Assembly (NCBI GenBank): GCA_000328365.1
Contig: KB295903.1
Span: forward strand, 177,135-241,134
DNA from: Capitella teleta
Taxonomy: Eukaryota > Annelida > Polychaeta > Capitellidae
DNA: 64,000 bases
Reading direction: 5' to 3'
The notes beneath the pieces are model-generated. The model ran no database searches. It was given only the letters and a program-made list of their open reading frames with translations, and was not told the DNA's origin. The translations under genes and the position numbers were made by a program. Each line of letters opens with the position of its first letter. Position 1 is the stretch's first letter. Of this stretch, positions 1-19,080 are shown one piece after another.

Positions 1-2690
1 AGAAACAATGCTGGTAGTGTATACGTGTATATATGCTTATTTTTGTCCATACATTTCATGTGTATTTACACACGGCCGAAAAAATTTGACGCAAGCCTTG
101 ATTGAGGGGAGGATGAATATACTAGTACAGGACATATACATGTATACGAGGTAAATACATCGTACATACATATCTTCTTATTTTTTTCAATAACTCATCA
201 TATAATTATACATTTACCAGTACACCAGCATTCAAGCTGAACACCCGCATTGCCCAATTGCTGTGAAAACTATTCGCTTCACTGCTTCACCTGAGTCGTG
301 ATCGCTTCGCTGCATACTTTCGACAGCGGTCTATCACAAAGCAATCGGTAACTGCTATATAAACTTCAGAAGTACAAGGATTATTGATTGGTTTAGGAAC
401 ATATATCCGTAAAATCATGATATAATCATAGATGCACACGGTCAAACTCTTAGATATTTTCAGAGATGATGCGCAAGAGGTTATAGCACCCGTATATAGC
501 AAAAAGTGCAAAACACGGAAATCTCCGTGTTTGGCGGAGAAGCGTTGGGCACGCAAGCACGGAAATCTCCGTGTTTGGCGGTGAATGTGTTAATGCAATT
601 GCTGTTCCTGCTGATACCAAAACGGACGTTGATCGAATTTGGCTCTTCAATTTCAGCAACGTTCCATTTTAAGATATTGAGAAGTTCGTTCATTCATGTG
701 AAGGCAAACAGCAATGAGGGCCTATTATGTGCTTATTTACTTACTATTTTATGGCTTTGTTATCTCGATCTGCTACCATGACTGCTCTACATATAGGATG
801 CATATATGTCTGATGTAAGCCACGAGACAGTAGACTTCTCTTGTCATTATACAAATATCAGAACGAATCTAAAGAGGCATCAACAACATAATCAACTAAC
901 TATAATATCACTACATGTAAACATGTGGGTTGCATTATTTATACTTGTACACGCAGAAACACTTGGTACAAAGCATCTTCTAGAGGTAATACCAATGATT
1001 TAGAATGAGACAGAACAAGTCCGCCTTATATTTATTCAAGCGGGTAAACAAGCCATCATCATGCATGTATATATGTACTTTTCTTCTTTTTCTTTTTTTC
1101 TTCATTCAATTATTGTTGTTCTGTTACTGTTCATTGAAATCAGAAATTAACAACCAATACGACAATGAGAAAAATGGATTTTTTTTTTATATTTCAAATA
1201 CCAATGATGCATTTGTTCTTAAAATCGTAAAAAGCAAAACACAAAGGGACATTGATACGCGAATGTTGTACAATCATCAAAACAATAGTCAAAGGTATTT
1301 TACAAGCTGTACAGAAATCACAAATAATACTTGAACCCTGTCTCCTATTATAACAACCACATGCTAGAAGAAAAAATTGGAATTGATCGCAAATGCGAAC
1401 CGAATTCCAAGACAACCAACATCCAGAATATCAGTCATCAGATTCGGATCAGAAATATACAATTTACACCAAGACTATTCTAATTAAAAATTCTAAATGA
1501 CTATCGGCTATATCACTCAAGCTTAAAAAAAGATAACAAACTCTTGCAACCATTACCTAGAAAAATCAATGCAATACTGGTTGTTTGCAAAGAGTATTTA
1601 ACGAGAAGTGTATTAAAACTAATGTAGCATGTCAAGAAAAAAAGTCAGGAAGGTGAAGCTATTAATTGAAATTAGCAAAGAGCTAAAATTCGGGATGAGA
1701 AAGCGTGGATTATTAGAAGCAGAAACGCAGCAAAATAAACAATTGCGTGTGACGATTTGTGAATAATTCGAATGATATAATTGCCAGTGCAAAAAAAAAA
1801 AAAAATAATAATAATAATAAAAAAATAAAAAAAGCATCGTCGCTGTCGCATCCAGTCATGCTATTCAAACGAACATAGAAATACTGAACTTTATCCGAGC
1901 AGTTAACGAGATAAAAAGTATCAAAATCTATCTAGTTCCCTGTAGAAGGCTTGGCGTTCATTTACTTCACCCTATTATGATTATAACATCCTCATGTATC
2001 AAATTATTTGATTCCAAATAAAGGGCTCTGACTTTCCCTTCTTGCTTTCTTCTTTGGTTCAAAATGCACAGAGCAGGGATTTACCCTTGCTTGGCTTCAA
2101 CTTCAACAAACGATCTTAAAAATGCCATGTCACAAGAAAAGATGAGACATCCTATAGGGACTAATTACCACATTTACAACACATTTCTACAACATTACAT
2201 ATTTACAACACAAGTCTAGAAAAATACGCCCTCAAATGTCGACAAAGACAAAGACAAAAAGAACTTCTATTAGTTGGGGTAAACGTGTTTTATTATTATA
2301 CAAGAAAACGATCTACACTATTATCTATAAAAAAAACCCCACAGAACTCAGTAATTTGTTTAATTGTTTTTTTTAATGTTATTGAATTTTTAACTAATTA
2401 GAATTATTTAACTGTTTAGAAATTTCAGCATTTGGCTTTTTACAGTAGACTTGATTATAAAATAATTCACGTTTGTTTTGTGGCATACATGTAGTTGATA
2501 AGACGAGTATAGTTACTGTATTGGTGACCAATCGAAAGAGTTGTGTGTCGCCTTATAGTGTTATTATTGACCCTAGCTATATCGCGAAAACAAGATGCCT
2601 CAAAAAGACTTCTAAATTCCTGAATCGCAATCGAGGTTTGTGTGGCTGAATAGATCTCTGTTGAACTGTGTTTGTGGACCATATAACCCT
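1..2690. other. Non-coding left flank
   Basis: I see no coding exon here. Visible content is low-complexity AT-rich DNA, T-runs, an A-run with AAT repeats near 1790-1820, and a duplicated hairpin unit at 514-581 described separately. The right end is the 3' flank of the GABA-B-like receptor, whose stop codon is at 2691-2693 on the minus strand. Short open frames in this stretch have low-complexity translations and no splice context. Confidence 0.6.
514..581. repeat. Duplicated 24-base hairpin unit
   Basis: A 24-base unit at 514-537 recurs without change at 558-581, so the two starts are 44 bases apart. Each unit begins with a stem-loop: CACGGA and TCCGTG pair around AATC, and the left copy extends the stem to 8 base pairs. 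The units end in TTTGGCGG. The exact repeat and internal symmetry are seen directly; the function is unknown. Confidence 0.8.
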
Positions 2691-10390
<7,700 letters not shown>

Positions 10391-11600
10391 GAAAATGCTT
10401 ACTTTGGTGTTTTATAGTCGCACGGAGATAAATTTTACATCGTGTGAAGTCAGGCACAGCCATCGTGCATGCATAAATTAGGAGTTTTTTGTGGATTCGA
10501 ATAAACCTAGGAAGGCCAGGTAAACATGTCTGGAATATCATCAAGAGAAGCAGGTCTTTACTTAAATTATGCATATATTTTGTAGCTACATGTATACTGT
10601 GCCGCCGTGCTTTGGTCGTTTTATTGCTACAGCTTAACTGATTCTAATGAAGGCCTAATCAGACATTGCTTTGCGAATCCACCGGCATCCTAGTACCATC
10701 AGGCAAAGGTTTCAAAGGAGAAAGAGGAAACGAAATATGTAACAGGGGTTTGGGAATCTTTTATCGAACGGAGTAGTCTAAATGTATACACCTTTTTATT
10801 GAACTGTGCATGCTCCTATGAACGCGATGACTGAGTGGGTGCCTTGACCGTCGGAACGTGTATGGCACCCACTCATTCACTGCGCATGTGATTAATCCCT
10901 GATCAGGGACTCAGGCCAGCAGAGATCTCATCTATTATAGGCTACGTCCCCGCGTCGATGATCGAGCGTTAATTAGTTATGTGGAGTGTCTAAATACAGA
11001 GTGACTTTGTGCGCTCTGCACAGTAGGGTTACATGCAGAGCGGCTGCGTGAATATTCAAAGCTTCGGAACTCTGTGCATCTTATCAGACTTACTTGGACT
11101 TATTTAAATATTCTGGTAAATTGCCAGCCAACATCTATGGTATTCAAATCAGAGCCCAAATTAAAATCATTTCAAAGTATATTTATTGATAGATAGATAA
11201 TACAATAATAATTTTAACATAGAATACTTGAATACATAGAATAATGCACATACAAATATATACATAAAGAACCTTAATAACGAAACTCGGGCTTGCATTG
11301 TGCACAAAGTCAAGCTTTCTTACTTTTCTTTTCTTTGTTTAGGTTAAACTTTAATACACATCTAATGTGGTACCAGGTAATACATTAAAATGCATATACA
11401 AATGTCCGTGAAGTGACTCGACTCTGAAATGATGAAATGATGAAATGATAAGGAGGATCAGTGAAATAATTTTGGCCTGGTCTTTGACTCGGATACTATA
11501 GGTAGTTGACTGGCAATTCCTCAAATACTCAGCTCAAAGTATTTAGTCATGTTTATACTTGAAAATAAGGCCGGAAGAATGCATAAAGTTCTAGATTGCA
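10391..11600. other. Upstream flank of the receptor gene
   Basis: No coding exon is seen. The stretch should hold the receptor's 5' UTR and promoter, which read leftward. It has two hairpin-forming sequences: arms GAGTGGGTGCC (10833-10843) and GGCACCCACTC (10864-10874), and the 14-base palindrome TCCCTGATCAGGGA at 10895-10908. A 60-base patch around 10860-10915 vaguely resembles 16840-16890, so it may be a weathered LINE 3' relic. The GATAGATAGATA stretch near 11190 and repeated GAAATGAT near 11425 are simple sequence. Confidence 0.5.
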
Positions 11601-11607
11601 AAGATAG

Positions 11608-12021
11608 ACCTTGTGCCAAGCAATTCCTGGCTGTTTTAAGAGTAAAATTGAGTCAGTTTGGTAGTACCTTGGTCAGGTGCTATAATACACAGATTTCATT
11701 AACACAGAGATGTATAATTCACACTATAGCTTCTTGGTTAGATGAATTAAATATATGTTGAATATAAGCTCTCTATATGGCATATAACGCTTCGTTATTG
11801 AGATTTTTCTTTAAAAAATGACTGTTTTGAGCATCGATTTTGAAATTCTACCGTCATTGATTTCGATATATCTAAAAATGTATATATAGTACATAGAGCT
11901 TTCAAACTTCTCAGAAAACTGCCTGGTTTATAGTTCCCAATATTAGTGAAATAAAAAAGGGGTCTTGTCGCTGAAGTTTTCGAGTTACAGCTGTTTTACT
12001 TACCCTATACCCCCCTAATGG
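11608..12021 (+). repeat. Left inverted repeat of the CXC-gene element
   Basis: This arm pairs with the reverse complement of 15585-15993. Anchor words occur in the same order and spacing. The inner edge is a C-rich block, CCTATACCCCCCTAATGG. Confidence 0.65.
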
Positions 12022-12328
12022 CTGAAAGCGCGTTATTTCGTGTTTGTGGGTGCGCGCTCTTATTTAAAGAGGACGTACAACTTTAGATAAGAAAACGAAG
12101 CATGCATATCATTTCTGATGAATTGAACGGCTCATTTCCAAAACAATAAACCTAGTTTTTGTATATTGTTTGTTCATTTCTGTATGAATGCTCACGTTAT
12201 TCGTCCATTCGGGAATCTCGCGACAGTTCATTCGCCGTTCTTTGCTAAATTGAATCGATTATCACCATCTTCCAAGCTGTTGAGGTATGTATCATATATA
12301 ACTGCAATATTTTATTTCCCCGATTCTC

Positions 12329-15168
12329 ATGTCAATTGCAGTGTATCTGTATCATCAATTCAGTGCGAAAGAATTAATTTGTCTCTTGAATAGCCTGGGA
12401 TTTTCAGATGATTACAAGGAGGTCCAAAGGCTTCTGTCAGCAATCATTTCGAATGATCAGCCGTCCTATCAGCTAGATGGGTTTTTTCAATTTGTGTTTG
12501 ATAATGCTGATTTCAACGTCGCCACAATTTCGGAACACAACACCTTCCATTCAATGGGCGGCATCGGTTGTGTCACTCCAGATTCTAGGAGATCCAGGCA
12601 CACCATCAAAAGGTCAACCAAACTAGTCAAAGCCGATGTAACTGGAGAGTTTGGTAAGGTGGCAATCAAGGCTTATAAGAAGCCTTTTGTGTCGGCTTTA
12701 AGCTGCATTAAGGTCAGCTCTCTCTTCCCAGACGAACTGAACCCAAGAAGTCAGAAACTTTCTTTTGCCCTGGATCAGTTATGGATGGCATCAATGACTC
12801 TCCCAGTCGTTAACCCTAACCTAGGCGCACCTTCACCTTCCTGGGGTGGATTCATGCAACTTGCTTCCAAAGGGGAGATCTACGAAAAGACCAGAATCGA
12901 AATCCTTCCCTTCATAAAGATGCAGCCAACAAACCCCAGCTCTATTTACACTGCCTTGAATTTTGCCAGGGAACAAAGTAGCCTGCATGGCATGAAAACA
13001 TGTTTCGTGACGTTTGACCAGCCGTTGTGCGCCAAAGCAATCGAAATTGTAGCATCCGATGAAATACTCCAAGGGGTAGTGGTCAGACTGGGTGGTTTCC
13101 ACCTCTTGATGTCTTTTCATGGGTTCAGTTGGCTATATCATGGGTGGCAGTGGACTAGAAGTTCTATGGGAATCAGTTTATGCCCCAGCATCAGTGGTGC
13201 ATATGATGATAGGTCATGCACAAGACAAAAGAAAGTCTTTCGGCTTTACACAAGGCTATCATTGGTCAGAATCTGGTGGATCTAGAGGATGAGAAAGTCA
13301 TGCAGACGCTAATTAAGAAGAATCAACAATGGATAAAAACAGAAGGAACGGAGTCGAACAGTACGACTGTGGCTGAATTACATGGAGCAAGTGTCTTTGA
13401 TAAAGCAGTTTATCTATGCAGAAAGGACTGGAGATTGGGCGTTGCACCTAAACTCGATCAGACAAATAATTCCGTATTTTCATGCTGCTGGACACTTAGC
13501 ATACGCCAAATCTGCAAGAATATATCTCCAACAGATGCAAGCACTGCAATCTACCATGAATGAAACGGAATTTGGTAAATTCACTAAAGATGGCTATTTC
13601 ACGATAAGCCGAAAAGATAATTTGTGGGGAGAAATCTATTCGGACCAATCAATCAAACAAAATCTCATGCGTTTGCTGAAAACATCAGGTGGCATAACCA
13701 GAGGACAGGGTATCACGGACAGTTCCCTCGCTATGTTGGTTCATGCATTTTCGTATTGCATTTCCATTTGTTAAGACCTCGAAGCTTTTGCTAATGTGCG
13801 CACACAACGATCCAAGCAACACAAAGATATTCGTGATTGGAGCACATCTGCCGATCACCAGGATCTTAACATTTTCTTGGAATGGCTAAAATCACCCTCG
13901 CCTTTCATTGAGCATCAGAACCAGGATTCGCTCACAGCAATATCGACTGGCCTATAGTTGCGGATTCATCCGTCAACTGTGATCGCTCCCTGGAGATTGG
14001 AATGCCTGCAGCTTCGGCTCTCGACAACCAGTTGTATTCTGAGATTAAGCTACGACGCACAGACAGAGTGAAGAGCATAGGTAGCAGCACCAACACGGTC
14101 AAGATCCGAGGACAGCCCACTGTGGTGAACCTTATGCTGCCTGTTCAATCTAATAACATGTGTGATGCAATTCAGTACTGACATGGAGCCATATCTGGCC
14201 TATGAATTAGCCCCACAGCCTCCAACTCTCTTCACAGACGGGACGGGGTCACTTCGGCAATGCGCTAGTCGTATTCGATGGTTATGAGACAACGTTGTCC
14301 ACCAAAACCACAGAGAGGAACATGAGGATGGCTAAGGGGATCTCGCGAGAAATCTTTTTTGATATGGCACAATGACCACGACAGTATCTGAAGAGTCTTT
14401 TCTAATGAACAGAAATTACAAATCGCGACTAATTGGATTGCTTCGTGATCTCTTTAAAGACCTTGATGTAAGAACATTTCAAACCGATTCTGACGCAGAC
14501 GCAACGATTGTATAAACTGCCTTGACACATTCTACAGACGGACAGACAGTTATTGTCATTGGTAACGACACATACCTGCTAGTTATGATGGTCGCCCTCG
14601 CTACACCTTCAATGAACGTGCACATTTGTGACACTACAAAGGGACCCAGAGTATTCAGTATAAAAGTCATAGAGAAAAGCATCGGATAAATGTCGAGCTA
14701 TCTTCTAGCTTGTATGCTGAGAAGCCGAAGACACCCAAAGCTGAGATAGAAAATGCTAGAGAAGAATTCCTCTTAAAACTCTATGGCTCTAACAAACTTG
14801 GTTCTACATTCGACAAACTAAGACACTACAAATACAAGCAGGCCATAGAGAAATCTTCATTGACCTCCACCATAAGACTCGAATCTCTGCCACCAACCAG
14901 CGCTGCTGCTGCTCAGCATTCCTATCATCAGGTACACAGTACAGACTTACATGCAACAGCATGGGGTTGGCAGATGGGTGATGGGATTTTGGCACCTGAA
15001 GAAACCACAAAAGGAGTTGTCCCTGAGAATCTGCTTAAAATGGTAGCATGCGGCTGTAAAACGCAATGTAAGAAGAGCTGCGGCTGTAGAAAACTTGGAC
15101 TCAAATGCTCATCCATGTGTAGTCATTGTGAAGGGGAAGCCTGCTCCAACCGCCTGGAAGACCTCTGA
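12329..15168 (+). pseudogene. Decayed gene with nuclease-like region and C-terminal CXC (tesmin/TSO1-like) domain
   Basis: Pieces in different frames follow the order of a family I know as uncharacterised, multi-copy proteins of corals, molluscs and other animals. Segments seen are: QFVFDNADFN with NTFHSMGG near 12480-12560; a block ending in CFVTFDQPL and VVRLGGFHLLMSF (13005-13115); YIMGGSGLEVLWESVYAP in another frame (13125-13190); LMRLLKTSGGITRGQG (13665-13710); VVFDGYETTLSTKTTERNM (14270-14325); DSDADATIV and VIVIGNDTYLLVMM (14485-14595); and a CXC domain with CGCKTQCKKSCGCRKLGLKC (15050-15108), ending at a stop near 15168. The acidic DxDAD and DDTDLL-type motifs resemble PIN/FEN-like nucleases; that is inference. 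Several stops and frame changes interrupt it, so this copy is probably inactive. An intron acceptor TTGCAG near 12342 may begin the main coding exon. Its position between inverted repeats suggests it is the element's own gene. Confidence 0.75.
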
Positions 15169-15584
15169 TGCTGAAATGTATGCCGGTTAGTATATGAATT
15201 ATCTCAGCCTGATTCGAACTTAAACTCCGCCGATAGAGCGATGAAAAGGAAGATGACAGCTAGTATTTCCGGTTAATTTCACGATTTTTTATTGAGATTA
15301 AACACTCTGAGTGAGTCACTGGTGTATAGTTTAGTAGGTTTAGACAACAAAATTACTCCTGTAATTTACCTAGGGGTCGAAATGGCTTGTATCAGATGCT
15401 CGGTGGGGGCCATTATAGAAAATCCAAAATGGCGGCCGAAATGTCCTCCAAATTTATTTCCAAAAAAATTTTCGTATTTCTGAGGCCATAAGCTTTCTAA
15501 AGAGGCATAATATGTAGAATTTTTACCATGACTATATGAATGGTTCATTTCCTACATCAGGAGCTGAATAAAACGTCCAGTTTA

Positions 15585-15993
15585 CCATTAGGGGGTAGGG
15601 TAACTAAAATGAGCATAACTTTAATAAATGAGCAACAAGCACTATTTATTATCTCACATATGTGTATAAGAATAGATGAAGTAATTTGTGGAGAAGTTTG
15701 AAGCCATTATGCCCAGTATTTTATGAAATATAATAAAATTGTTGATGACAAGATTTCAAAAACAGTGTTCAAAATAGCAAAATTTTCGCGTAAAATCTCC
15801 ATTACGAACCTTTAAAGGCAACCTAAAGACCTTATATTTTGCAAATGGGTTGCATATTCATTCCAACATATATCGAGAGATTCTTGCGTTAATAGTTTTG
15901 CGATTAGATGACGAATTATGTCATAGTTTGAATAACGATAAATAAATCTTAAGTGCAACATTCAAACAGCCAGGATTTTTTTTTGCACAAGGT
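15585..15993 (-). repeat. Right inverted repeat of the CXC-gene element
   Basis: Read on the minus strand this arm matches 11608-12021 in order and spacing. Its inner edge is CCATTAGGGGGTAGGGTAA. Between the pseudogene stop and this arm (15170-15584) I see only AT-rich DNA with a GGCGGCC patch. Confidence 0.65.
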
Positions 15994-15999
15994 GTATCC

Positions 16000-16914
16000 T
16001 CGGGGAGTTTTGATATGTTGTTATTTGCGGTATATTGCATCACATATCAAAAATTTAGCTTGATGTTATTTTTTCCCCTTTTTTATCCTAATACCCCTGT
16101 ACTAATAGTGGCAGCCATCTTTTGAAAGAATACTCGTCAGTTTGGCCTTCACCTCCTGGTTCGATGAAGAAACGGGGAATCTAATCAAGGATCAAAAGAC
16201 CAGGGAGCATCCTTTAATAAATTAAAGGGAAATTGCTCAGTGCTAAAGAAGTCAAGTTTCTTGTTCGCACTAATAATTAAGGAACGTGAGTCACAAACCT
16301 TAGATTTCACCTAAAGAATCCGAAAGCCGAAAAAAAAAAAAATATATATATATATATCCAGCGTACAAATTAATAATAAAAACGCTAACTTTGCACGAGA
16401 ACAGAAATCTTAGCCTTTGTTAGATAACGCCGACCTAAATCTAACGTAAGCGAGTAGAGCAGATTCGTAGAATCCGATGTTTCAGATTTCAGGCAACTGT
16501 TTGTTATTTTATCCAGCGCTGTGAACATTAATCATGATGATTATGTCTCTGATTGGCTCTTTTGTCTCATAACATTCGTTATTTGCGACTCTAGCTGTTG
16601 CCATGGAATCGCATTTATTGGTGGCCGCCTCGTGAAGCGATTTCTCTGTTTCGCCATATAGCACAAGACCTCACTTGTCGAAGACTTGCATCAATTGCTC
16701 TCTATCTCTCTTAAAAGATAAAGACATATAACAGCCAGTAATATGGTTGGCCAAGAATGTGATAGGGTTGTGGCTATGTCAGGGAAGGACAGTGGAGTTG
16801 AGGCAGCTATTCAGCTATGGGGAGTATGAATGGTCCCTATACATTCATGCACTGTGCAACCCGTTGTCCCAATCTAGGGCTCAGGAAAGCTGCCGATGGC
16901 CGTTCAATCCGGAG
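16000..16914. other. Intergenic stretch without recognised genes
   Basis: No coding exon is seen. It holds an A-run with TATATA near 16330-16355 and scattered AT-rich DNA. The rightmost part merges into a LINE 3' relic. Confidence 0.5.
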
Positions 16915-17085
16915 CGCGGAATGTCATCTCTTGTATGGCTCTTGTATGGCGCTTCAATACAAACTATCTGCTTTGTTTTGATATTAGGAGATAAACATTA
17001 GTGCTACTGTCACAACAATAGCACTCTCAAACAAAACAATAGTACGAAAGCGTTGCCTTAATTATGCGTTCAATGAACCGTAATA
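16880..17085 (-). mobile_element. LINE 3' untranslated relic, second copy
   Basis: Read on the minus strand this stretch matches the 3' region of the LINE at about 8090-8225. Shared runs include GCAACGC...ACTATTGTT, GAGAGTGCTATTGTTGTGAC, AGTAGCACTAATGT, TCAAAACAAA and the run through AGAGATGACATTCC. Some words differ by single bases. It is a 5'-truncated copy of the same family in opposite orientation. Confidence 0.75.
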
Positions 17086-18299
17086 CCTTATCCAATGTCC
17101 GCGCCCCGTTTGCCGGCAAAAGGGGAAATATCGCGGAATGATAAGTGCACTCTATTAATTGAAATATATCAGCCTAAATGTTGATGAAATTGGAATAGAA
17201 ATGATAGGAATAGCAGCACGGTATGTTAGACTAACCAAACCGAGTATTTATTTTTCTTATCTTTGTGTGATTTTCACACTGCAATCTGTTTTGTAACACT
17301 TTCTCAGAAACATTTTTTCACCATTGGAAATCATTGAAATCTTTAACCTGGAGTAGATAGACTACTCTTGCTTGACATTTTTCAGCCATTGGAAGCCCTT
17401 TTGCCAACAACCCATAACAAATCACTCTGGAGTCTGGACGAATTGAGGTTCCAACCGCGGACTAATTCCTAACATGAATAGCTCCTGAACTGTTCAGTCA
17501 ACCCGTGCTGTTTGAATCTCTGTTTCATTTTCTTCATCTGATACAATCAGTCATTTCCTGTTGACTTTCTGCTCTTCATTATTTCTCTTCTTTCATCTTG
17601 AGCCGCACCGATCTGAACTTTTCAAGTCTCAAGGTCACTATGCAAGGATCATGAATCCAAGGAAGTTGGAAGACTAGTTGGTTGGTGGTGCTGATTTTAG
17701 TGATTTCATCAATCCCAATTACATGTTAGATACACACACCTTGAGTTTAGATACACACTGCATATTCCTTGTATCATTGGTTCCCATAGCAATGTGGCAT
17801 CAATTGTGCTGGAACTTCAGTGGAGAGCCCGAGTATTTATCTTATTACCTATAACTTAATTTTTGTGTATAATTTATTTAAATTCAAGACAATTGAGCAA
17901 TGTCTTCCTGGAAAAAAAGATCATTCAAGTACTTTAACATAAAAATCAGATCGGAGATATCTCTACGATATGACAGTGGTAAAACGTGTAAAGTGAGGCA
18001 TTCCCCTGGGTAAGAAAGGGTGATGCTGGTCAAAATAGAACAAGACATGTAACTCTAGGCTGATTCTATAAAGCAAAAAGTCACGTTTATTTGATGGTAA
18101 TCAGACAGGGGAGGAATACTCAACAAATGGTCTAACAAGTGTCTGCGTGGTATAATTTCACTTCCTTACTCGCTCTTTGGCAATTGATCTCTTCATCATA
18201 TGATACAGTCTCTTTGCTTTAGTGACATTAATATTCAATATGATTAGTAAACGTGGGATTCCTATTTAAAACCACATCAATATCTTTTAAATCATCAAC
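17086..18299. other. Intergenic stretch without recognised genes
   Basis: I see no exon with convincing splice sites and no RNA gene. The sequence is AT-rich, with short stop-laden frames only. Confidence 0.5.
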
Positions 18300-18600
18300 A
18301 GATTCCAATTCCATTGAGGCGATAAAAACGTAAGAAAAACAAACGTCAAAGTGATGATCATTGACTTTCGGGGGAAAACACACGCAAAGGATTAAATTAA
18401 GATCAAGGGAGATGATATCGAAACATGGAAACAGTTTAAGTATCTTGGATTAGAAAGCACCAAGAACCTCAAGTGTGAACCTTAGAGATCAAAGCTCATC
18501 GAACTCACCGTTAAAAAAAGCCATGAAGAATGTGTATCATGAAACTACTTGAAACAAGGTTGGATTCAAGGCCAGGATTTACGTCGGTGCTTACTCCTTT
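18300..18600 (+). mobile_element. LINE reverse transcriptase fragment
   Basis: One frame reads KVMIIDFRGK near 18345 and, after a stop, IKGDDIETWKQFKYLGLE near 18390-18450. These match the block of CR1/L2-type LINE reverse transcriptases that typically reads KTKEMIVDFR followed by YKYLG. The frame breaks soon after, so this is a relic. Confidence 0.65.
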
Positions 18601-18704
18601 GATTGCATAATAATTACCCATAGGTTAGATCTATAATAATGACACTCTATGCAATGACTCATACGCGAATAAAAAGTCAATTAGGAATTAAGGAATAAAT
18701 TAAA

Positions 18705-18830
18705 TTAGTTGAGCCCCTGAACGAGTATTACGGAATGGCATGTATTGCATGGCGCATGAATGCAAGCTAAATGTATATCTGATTGCGATCTGATTTGTTT
18801 TGATTTTAGGAAAAGGCAAACGGCGAAGTG
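18705..18830 (-). mobile_element. LINE 3' relic, third copy
   Basis: On the minus strand this shares TCGTTCAGGGGCTCA with the LINE near 8230, then, after diverged sequence, TCCTAAAATCAAAACAAA, close to the TCCTAATATCAAAACAAA word at 8161. It is more diverged than the 16.9-17.1 kb copy. Confidence 0.6.
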
Positions 18831-18956
18831 GCGCAAACATTTTCGCTTGTTTCGACTTCATCGTGATGATTGATATTCGTAACGTTTTCTAGACAAGACC
18901 CAAGATCGAGCGCGTAGAGGTGGTATAATTAGGTCATTGGCGGTAACACGATTAAA

Positions 18957-19007
18957 CATAACGCACTGAAGTTATGATAGTCATAACGGGTGCTGAACGT
19001 TATGATT
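18957..19007. promoter_or_regulatory. CATAACGCAC / AATCATAACG motif pair upstream of the aquaporin gene
   Basis: CATAACGCAC lies at 18957-18966 on the plus strand and AATCATAACG at 18998-19007 on the minus strand; a related TCATAACGGG is at 18981-18990. They sit 124 and 83 bases before the proposed start codon at 19081. The same words recur elsewhere in the window, so they are a candidate promoter element. Function is inferred from position and recurrence only. Confidence 0.5.
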
Positions 19008-19080
19008 CGTTGACCACCAGCTGCGGCTAGGCAGTGTGAGGTCCGATTTTGGGACGTTGCTCATTTGAAACGACGCAAAG

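Larger units (their letters stand above)
11600..16000 (+). mobile_element. Probable DNA transposon-like element with long inverted repeats
   Basis: The two ends align as inverted repeats over about 410 bases without large gaps. Matching anchors are: ACCTTGTGC at 11608 with its complement at 15985-15993; CCTGGCTGTTT at 11626 with 15964-15974; TTTTGAAAT at 11838 with 15753-15761; TTCAAACTTCTC near 11901 with 15691-15703; and the inner end TTACCCTA...CCCCTAATGG at 12000-12021 with CCATTAGGGGGTAGGGTAA at 15585-15603. Distances between anchors agree on both sides to within a few bases. Identity looks like about 60-70 percent, so the copy is old. Similarity may run another 80 bases outward. The repeats enclose the decayed CXC-domain gene. 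I could not identify a target-site duplication or assign a known superfamily. Confidence 0.65.
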
